Under the pieces are notes generated by a model that was not told where the DNA came from, did no database searches, and saw only the letters and a list, made by a program, of their open reading frames with translations. From assembly GCA_045591985.1 (NCBI GenBank), contig JAZNTV010000070.1:1-18998 (forward strand): 18,998 nt of DNA, given 5' to 3'. Source of the stretch: SIG588 sp045591985 (GTDB lineage: Bacteria; Bacillota; Clostridia; Oscillospirales; Acutalibacteraceae). Positions 14,661 to 18,998 of this stretch are shown here, piece by piece. Position 1 is the stretch's first letter. Every line of letters begins with the position of its first letter. The position numbers and the translations under genes are program-made.

Positions 14661-16619
14661 TCACGCTTCCTCCAGCACCACCATTTGATGACAGAGCATC
14701 TTCGGCACCGTAAAACTCACCCGTCCCGCTTCATACGCAAACGGGATTTCTTCCCTTTGCGGAGCAAGATATACACGGGCGGGTGCCTTTTTCGCCTTCA
14801 CGGTGCAGGCTATGTCATACACGCTTACCAGATCTTCGATCACTTCGACATTTTCGCCGCGTTTGATCGGTGTCGCATACAAAAGATGCATCACACGGCG
14901 GTCGCCTTGACGGCGCAGTGTGGTCACGCCCGCACTGCCAAGTGTGGTGGTCACCGTCTTATCCTCACCGAGCAGACGATCCAGCGCAAAACAGACCACC
15001 TGTTTGGCGATCAGCTCCCCTTTGGTCGCGTAATCTTCAAAAATATTCCACGCAATATAGATGCCGTCTGTTCCTTCCGTGATACCCGCACCGTAATATT
15101 GTTTACTGCTCGGTGCGTGCTGATGCGAACAGAAATGGTCCCGTGTACGGTTGAAATAGGGTGCGATCGCGGCAGCATGTTCCGTTTCCGTAGCGGTCAC
15201 TTTGCACTGCGGCTGATACATAATGAAGTCCGTGTTATAGGGGTTATCGAACGCAGGGCGGATATACGACGGCACAAACTCACCTTCCGCCTCGAAACGC
15301 GCGCCGAGATCAAACGCAAACTCGTCGCTTGCCGCACGCAGGCCCGATTTACCTGTTGCCAACAACTTGCCGCCGCCTTTCACAAAAGTGCGCAGTTTTG
15401 TTTCGAGTTCTTCGTCCACACGAATACAATCCGGCAATACGACCACTTTGTATGCCGCAAGATCGGTATGACAGTCCACCACCTGGAACAGATATTTCCC
15501 TTCCAACAGGATGCGACCTGCACCCGTATCGGATTTGGTGAGCGAAATCCCCGCCGACGAATGCGCCACCATATAGTTGTGGTATCCTTCGGTAGAAAGC
15601 ACCGCTACCTCCGCTACCGCTTCGGAATCGATCAGCCAAGGCTCTTTTTCTTCGATCTCTTTATACGCGGCGCCGATGATATCGTAGGTACGTCCATCCA
15701 TTTCGCCGTCGGGCGAAAGCTGGTCGCCAACCGAACATCCCGCACCGAATGCCACGCTGAGCGCCGTTTCGTACCGTAGCGCGTTCGGATGCTTATAGCC
15801 GCCGAATTCACCCCAATTGGTGTGGAATTTACCGGTCATACCAAGGAAGGGCATGTTAAGCGTTTGCGCATACGCCGCTGTGAACGGAAAATGATCGTAA
15901 CCCCAACCACCCGTCGGCAAACTCTCCAGTTCCAAATGCTTTTGCCCATAAAGCAGATCTAAACGTCCCGCGCGCAGATGCCCGCAATTGTGGAACACCG
16001 GCAGACCGGGTCTTACGCTGTCGATCGTCTCACGCACACGGTGTAAATAGCGCGCATACACCTCTTCGGCGAGTTGCATCACATCGGCGTCGTTTTCGGG
16101 ATCCATACCGCGGCGGAACATCTCTTTCGTGCACTCAAAGCAACGGCAGGGACGCACACCGACAATATCGAGGAAAATGCCGTCTGCGTCGTAATTTTCG
16201 AGCACTTCGCACATCTGATCCATCAAATACTCCATATACGGGGTGTTAAAACAAATATGGCGATATCCCACCCAATCGTACTGTGCATTATAGAACCCTT
16301 TGCCTTGCAAACACCACTCGGGATGCTTATACACCAACTGCTCGTCCAACCCCGCCGAAAGGTATACCGGCGCCTTCACCCCGATCTCATGTGCCGCCGC
16401 GATCTGTTCGCCGAGCAGATCACACGTGAGCGCCGGGTGCGCAGGCCCCACTTTCGACGGAAAATACGACCAACCGTGATGGCATTTGGCAAACACGGTA
16501 ATCGAATCCACATGTCCTGTTTTCAAGGCGGCTTGGAACTGTTTTTTATCGAAACGTGAACCGACACCGCCGATCTTCTCACCGGTATGGAAATCCAAAT
16601 GTACTTGACGAAAACGCAC
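14661..16619 (-). CDS. GHL6-type putative glycosyl hydrolase
   Basis: A 652-residue protein. Residues 1-130 match the hypothetical glycosyl hydrolase 6 (GHL6) pattern as I know it: RQVHLDFHTG at the N terminus, VFAKCHHGWSYFPSKVGPAH (42-61) and a TIM-barrel continuation. DADGIFLDI (144-152) and ELESLP (near 219) supply acidic candidates for catalysis. A cysteine-rich PCRCFEC (157-163) may bind metal. Residues about 320-430 resemble the beta-galactosidase trimerisation/GATase-like fold, ending in FVKGGGKLLATG. No signal peptide, so it is intracellular and would act on imported oligosaccharides. The start is GTG 16619, seven bases after AAGGAGGGGG; ATG 16646 lies upstream of that RBS. The divergent AraC gene is its likely regulator. 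Family likely; substrate unknown. Confidence 0.8.
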   Translation of the reverse strand: MRFRQVHLDFHTGEKIGGVGSRFDKKQFQAALKTGHVDSITVFAKCHHGWSYFPSKVGPAHPALTCDLLGEQIAAAHEIGVKAPVYLSAGLDEQLVYKHPEWCLQGKGFYNAQYDWVGYRHICFNTPYMEYLMDQMCEVLENYDADGIFLDIVGVRPCRCFECTKEMFRRGMDPENDADVMQLAEEVYARYLHRVRETIDSVRPGLPVFHNCGHLRAGRLDLLYGQKHLELESLPTGGWGYDHFPFTAAYAQTLNMPFLGMTGKFHTNWGEFGGYKHPNALRYETALSVAFGAGCSVGDQLSPDGEMDGRTYDIIGAAYKEIEEKEPWLIDSEAVAEVAVLSTEGYHNYMVAHSSAGISLTKSDTGAGRILLEGKYLFQVVDCHTDLAAYKVVVLPDCIRVDEELETKLRTFVKGGGKLLATGKSGLRAASDEFAFDLGARFEAEGEFVPSYIRPAFDNPYNTDFIMYQPQCKVTATETEHAAAIAPYFNRTRDHFCSHQHAPSSKQYYGAGITEGTDGIYIAWNIFEDYATKGELIAKQVVCFALDRLLGEDKTVTTTLGSAGVTTLRRQGDRRVMHLLYATPIKRGENVEVIEDLVSVYDIACTVKAKKAPARVYLAPQREEIPFAYEAGRVSFTVPKMLCHQMVVLEEA

Positions 16620-16644
16620 GGCTCCCCCTCCTTCTCTTACTTTC

Positions 16645-16673
16645 ATTATAACAACACCGATTTTCGTAGTCTA
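16645..16673 (-). promoter_or_regulatory. Probable promoter of the GHL6 hydrolase gene
   Basis: On the minus strand a perfect TATAAT (16650-16645) has TAGACT (16673-16668) 17 bp upstream, matching consensus at four of six. It lies 25 bp before the GTG start, in the 156-bp divergent region shared with the AraC gene. Confidence 0.6.
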
Positions 16674-16715
16674 TGGTATTTTTGCGCATATTTATGTATT
16701 TTTCAGTCACGAGTA

Positions 16716-16744
16716 TTGACGAAACAGCGTATTTTATGTATAAT
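16716..16744 (+). promoter_or_regulatory. Sigma-A promoter of the AraC-family regulator gene
   Basis: TTGACG (16716-16721), 17 bp, TATAAT (16739-16744), 31 bp before the ATG at 16776. It diverges from the hydrolase promoter with about 42 bp between the two -35 boxes. Confidence 0.8.
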
Positions 16745-16775
16745 AGTCGCAATCCAAACGGAAGGAGCGCATAGT

Positions 16776-17609
16776 ATGCAGGTCCATCTTCTGTCACAGG
16801 AATACCTCTTGCTGTTCAATCGCATAACGATGTCGGTCATTTCCGGCGGCTATGCCGATTTGGACGAAAACTGGAAAAGCAACCCCATTCGCCATTCCTT
16901 CACACGCATGTATTTTGTCGAATCGGGTGAAGGGTATATTTACGCAAACGGAGAAACACACGTTTTGCAAGAAGGATTCGTATATATCATACCCTCCGGC
17001 CTACGTTTTTCGTTTGACTGTCCCCGGCAAATGAAGCAGATCTTTTTACATCTTCAAATACTGCACGAACAACACGATCTGTTTCAAAAATGTCACGAGT
17101 TTTTCGCCTTTCCGATAGAAGCGGCAACCGTTGCCGCTGTCAAAGCGTGTTTGACGAGCAACTCACCCACCGCCCCCATCGAGTTAAAACCGCTTGTGTG
17201 GCCGTTACTGTTCCCCGCGCTGAAAACCGTTTTGACAAACGAACAAAAAGGCCGCAAATTGACCGCCCCCATGCAAGAAGTCCTCGGCTATATTGCCGAT
17301 AATCTCTCGGCACAGTTAACGACCGATGCGATCGCCGCACGATTTCACGTGTCCCGTAGCAAACTACAACGCGATTTCAAGGCGAATTTGGGGGTCACAC
17401 CAAAGGAGTATATCCACGCCCAACTGTTTATCAAAGCGGAACATTTGCTGTTTCACACCACCTGTTCCATTAAAGAGATCAGTGAACAACTCGGCTTTTG
17501 CGATCAGTTTTATTTTTCCAAGTGTTTTACGCAAAAATACGGTCTGCCGCCCCTTCGTTATCGCAGCACTTACCGTGACCGGCAAAGCAAAGATGTCGAT
17601 GCAATATAG
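16776..17609 (+). CDS. AraC-family transcriptional regulator
   Basis: A 277-residue regulator with the usual two-domain plan. An N-terminal cupin-like sensor (about 10-100) contains FTRMYFVESGEGYIYANGE (42-60) and EGFVYIIPSG (66-75). The C-terminal DNA-binding domain has two helix-turn-helix units: LTTDAIAARFHVSRSKLQRD (181-200) and SIKEISEQLGFCDQFYFSKC (231-250), then the conserved LPPLRYR. Such regulators usually activate sugar-utilisation genes on binding a ligand. ATG 16776 has GGAAGGAG eight bases upstream. It is transcribed divergently from the GHL6 hydrolase and ends in a hairpin, so the hydrolase promoter is its most likely target. The ligand is unknown. Confidence 0.93.
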   Translation: MQVHLLSQEYLLLFNRITMSVISGGYADLDENWKSNPIRHSFTRMYFVESGEGYIYANGETHVLQEGFVYIIPSGLRFSFDCPRQMKQIFLHLQILHEQHDLFQKCHEFFAFPIEAATVAAVKACLTSNSPTAPIELKPLVWPLLFPALKTVLTNEQKGRKLTAPMQEVLGYIADNLSAQLTTDAIAARFHVSRSKLQRDFKANLGVTPKEYIHAQLFIKAEHLLFHTTCSIKEISEQLGFCDQFYFSKCFTQKYGLPPLRYRSTYRDRQSKDVDAI

Positions 17610-17619
17610 CAGCAAAAAG

Positions 17620-17647
17620 CAACCGATGAGCAATCGCTCATCGGTTG
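17620..17647. terminator. Bidirectional hairpin between the AraC and cotJC genes
   Basis: A perfect 12-bp stem (17620-17631 with 17636-17647) with loop AATC. On the minus strand a TTTTT follows after GC; on the plus strand the T content is weaker. It separates convergent genes and probably ends both. Confidence 0.75.
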
Positions 17648-17656
17648 TTATGTTAC

Positions 17657-17676
17657 GGCAGGAGCAAGCCCCTGCC
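17657..17676. repeat. Short GC-rich palindrome next to the terminator
   Basis: GGCAGG (17657-17662) pairs with CCTGCC (17671-17676) with AGC/GCC partly pairing inside. It has no T-tract. It resembles dispersed intergenic palindromes seen in Clostridia genomes, but a single copy in this window cannot prove it is a repeat family. Confidence 0.35.
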
Positions 17677-17692
17677 CCGCGACGGTGTTATA

Positions 17693-18301
17693 TTACTTTC
17701 CGCACCCTTTGTCAAACGCCGGGTTAACCGCATAGAAGTTCTTGGCATTCATGCGTTCGGAAGCAATGCCGAGCGCTTCACCGAAACGTTGGTAATGCAC
17801 GATCTCACGCTCGCGCAGGAATTTCAGCGGGTCACGCACATCGGGATCGTCAATCAGACGCAACAAATTATCGTAGGTGGTACGCGCCTTTTGCTCTGCT
17901 CCCATATCCTCATGCAGATCGGTCAACACATCGCCTTTCACACCAATATACTCTGCGCGCCACGGCACACCCGATGCCGCTTGCGGATACACGCCGGCCG
18001 TGTGATCCACAAAATACTTATCGAACCCCGACCGCTTGATCTCTTCGGGACTGAGATTACGGGTCAATTGATATACAATAGCCGACACCATCTCAAGGTG
18101 TGCCAGTTCCTCGGTGCCGACATCGGTCAAGATCCCCTTCACCTCATCATACGGCATTGCATAGCGCTGATTGAGATAGCGCATCGACGCACCGAGTTCG
18201 CCGTCGGGACCACCGATCTGGCTGATCACGATCTGGGCGATCTTCGGATTCGGATTTTTGATGCACACGGGATATTGCAGTTTTTTCTCATAGATCCACA
18301 T
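17693..18301 (-). CDS. cotJC: Spore coat protein CotJC, manganese catalase-like
   Basis: A 202-residue protein of the manganese catalase/CotJC family, which forms a ferritin-like four-helix bundle with a dimanganese site. Candidate ligands stand in the expected order: Glu35 in GPDGELGA, Glu65 and His68 in EELAHLE, Glu136 in GAEQKAR and His169 in REIVHYQ. Length matches CotJC rather than full-size catalases, which are about 270-300 residues. It is a component of the forespore or inner coat in Bacillus and Clostridium relatives. ATG 18301 is preceded by GAGGAG, which overlaps the stop of cotJB, so it is the last gene of a tightly packed three-gene operon. It ends GCGK, close to the convergent hairpin. 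Identification is secure; catalase activity is inferred from the ligand set. Confidence 0.95.
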   Translation of the reverse strand: MWIYEKKLQYPVCIKNPNPKIAQIVISQIGGPDGELGASMRYLNQRYAMPYDEVKGILTDVGTEELAHLEMVSAIVYQLTRNLSPEEIKRSGFDKYFVDHTAGVYPQAASGVPWRAEYIGVKGDVLTDLHEDMGAEQKARTTYDNLLRLIDDPDVRDPLKFLREREIVHYQRFGEALGIASERMNAKNFYAVNPAFDKGCGK

Positions 18302-18316
18302 ACTCGCTCACTCCTC

Positions 18317-18583
18317 TCACGCATACTCCCACGGCCACGGCGAATCCACCCACGACCAATGATCGGGGTTCTTTACTTCGTCGGCTGTGTTCTCATACGG
18401 ACCGAAATGACACTCGTACATTTCCACCAACTCCGCGCGTTTGCGGCGATATGCGTACATCAGATCGAGCGCCTCTTTGTCACACGGATGAGTATCCAAA
18501 TACAGTTTCATTTCCACCAAGGCAAAATCATACGCCGCAATACGACGGCGTAACCCGCAAGAGGTCACCGTATTCCCATTCAT
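18317..18583 (-). CDS. cotJB: Spore coat peptide assembly protein CotJB
   Basis: An 88-residue protein of the CotJB family: a helical middle part (IAAYDFALVEMKLYLDTHP), the EALDLMYAYRRKRAELVEMY segment and the conserved C-terminal GPYENTADEV...WSWVDSPWPWE, rich in Trp and Pro. ATG 18583 overlaps the cotJA stop as ATGA and has a GGGGGG tract eight bases upstream; a GTG at 18592 lies in that tract and is less likely. It is the middle gene of cotJABC, whose products are incorporated together in the spore coat. No enzymatic role is known. Confidence 0.93.
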   Translation of the reverse strand: MNGNTVTSCGLRRRIAAYDFALVEMKLYLDTHPCDKEALDLMYAYRRKRAELVEMYECHFGPYENTADEVKNPDHWSWVDSPWPWEYA

Positions 18584-18765
18584 CGTGCGCACCCCCCTGC
18601 TAAAAACGGCTTATCCAACACCGGAAAGATCGTGCCGCGCGGAAAGCCGTATTCCGCCTCATACACCTCGCCCAACTCCTGTGCGGGCAAAAACGCCAAC
18701 ACGGGAAGCCAGTCACATTCGCAACCGTCCGAAGGTTGCCAATGCTCCTTCATATCGTTTCTCAC
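18580..18765 (-). CDS. cotJA: Spore coat associated protein CotJA
   Basis: A 61-residue protein with the CotJA core: LAFLPAQELGEVYEAEYGFP followed by RGTIFPVLDKPF, the family's YxPxQ...GTLFPELxxPF pattern. It is needed with CotJC for coat assembly in Bacillus. I chose GTG 18765 because GGAGAG sits about seven bases upstream; the in-frame ATG 18753 would leave a 19-base gap. The stop overlaps the cotJB start by four bases. First gene of the operon. Cys15 and Cys17 in GCECDW are additional to the core. Confidence 0.9.
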   Translation of the reverse strand: MRNDMKEHWQPSDGCECDWLPVLAFLPAQELGEVYEAEYGFPRGTIFPVLDKPFLAGGCAR

Positions 18766-18788
18766 ATCGTCACTCTCCTCACATAATC

Positions 18789-18801
18789 GGACATTTTGTC
18801 C
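18789..18801. repeat. 13-bp palindrome upstream of cotJA
   Basis: GGACATTTTGTCC has five-base symmetric arms around TTT and ends about nine bases before the cotJA RBS on the minus strand. It could be an operator or a leader hairpin. I found no convincing sigma-E or sigma-K promoter; CATAGTGT just upstream on the minus strand is a weak -10 candidate. Confidence 0.3.
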
Positions 18802-18893
18802 TCACCCCACACTATGCCGAAAGTGAACGAAAGGTGCACAATAACAATTCATCTTGAAAAACTCAATTTAATTTTGAAAAATACCTAAAAATA

Positions 18894-18922
18894 TTGAAAG
18901 CATCCGCAAATCGTGGTATAAT
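18894..18922 (+). promoter_or_regulatory. Strong sigma-A promoter reading out of the window
   Basis: TTGAAA (18894-18899), exactly 17 bp, TATAAT (18917-18922), with TGG directly before the -10 as an extended -10. The upstream region 18860-18893 is A/T-rich with A-tracts, like an UP element. It diverges from cotJABC. The transcript would start near 18929. Confidence 0.8.
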
Positions 18923-18928
18923 ATTCGC

Positions 18929-18998
18929 AGTAAGCCTTTTGAAAAAGCCTTAGAGCTTCGCTCTTCCGTGCTACGCACGGCTGCGATATTGACGGCTT
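18929..18998 (+). other. Start of a structured leader or small RNA (cut by the window edge)
   Basis: No start codon with an RBS is seen in these 70 bases. AGAGC (18952-18956) pairs with GCTCT (18960-18964) and directly after it CCGTGC (18966-18971) pairs with GCACGG (18975-18980). AAGCC at the 5' end can pair with GGCTT at 18994-18998, closing a multi-stem fold. It may be a 5' leader of the next gene, a small RNA, or an intergenic repeat; the sequence ends too early to decide. Confidence 0.4.

Noticed and set aside
14685..15779. 364-codon open frame on the plus strand opposite the GHL6 gene
   Set aside because: Shadow frame; the minus-strand protein has clear family motifs and this one none.
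17645..18553. 302-codon open frame on the plus strand opposite cotJB/cotJC
   Set aside because: The cotJ genes are unmistakable on the other strand; this frame has no RBS or motif.
1..18998. CRISPR arrays, tRNA and rRNA genes
   Set aside because: No regularly spaced repeats, no tRNA-like cloverleaf with CCA-adjacent acceptor and no rRNA signatures were recognised on either strand by eye.

Overview
The window looks like chromosomal DNA of an endospore-forming, Gram-positive Clostridia-type bacterium, plausibly of the Oscillospirales, with fairly high G+C. The grounds are a cotJABC spore-coat operon, an LtaS-like polyglycerolphosphate synthase, an oxygen-sensitive glycyl radical enzyme, strong AGGAGG-type ribosome binding sites and sigma-A promoters. 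The taxonomic placement is inference; no rRNA or other phylogenetic marker gene is present. I saw no tRNA, rRNA or CRISPR array.

Layout. (1) 1-3214, plus strand: the 3' part of a GCxE-class glycyl radical enzyme gene, cut by the left edge, then a zinc alcohol dehydrogenase, closed by a strong bidirectional terminator. (2) 3222-4694, minus: a class C beta-lactamase-like serine hydrolase with its own promoter. (3) 4818-9070, minus: a ParE/ParC type II topoisomerase pair of a divergent kind, with non-canonical residues at classical quinolone positions in both subunits. Its promoter is straddled by two identical 11-bp boxes. (4) 9299-11231, plus: a YihY/BrkB membrane protein followed by a PfoR-type PTS EIIC-like membrane protein. 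(5) 11233-11936: the most striking region. A 15-bp perfect terminator stem, which would serve the two convergent neighbours, is split by a ~666-bp AT-rich segment. That segment has ~21-bp imperfect terminal inverted repeats and carries one small lipoprotein gene between two hairpin terminators, with no transposase. (6) 11935-14412, minus: an LtaS-like synthase gene followed by a PAP2 phosphatase gene, probably one cell-envelope lipid operon. (7) 14522-17609: a GHL6-type glycosyl hydrolase (minus) followed by a probable truncated gene remnant, and divergent from them an AraC regulator that may control the hydrolase. (8) 17693-18765, minus: cotJA-cotJB-cotJC. (9) 18894-18998, plus: a strong promoter and the start of a hairpin-rich transcript that leaves the window.

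Together: the glycyl radical enzyme and dehydrogenase probably catalyse consecutive steps of an anaerobic fermentation (substrate unknown). The LtaS/PAP2 pair fits glycerolphosphate polymer synthesis and lipid by-product recycling. The AraC/GHL6 pair fits local carbohydrate sensing and hydrolysis. The lipoprotein cassette is the best candidate for a little-described mobile unit: a non-autonomous, transcriptionally insulated cargo cassette lodged in a terminator loop.
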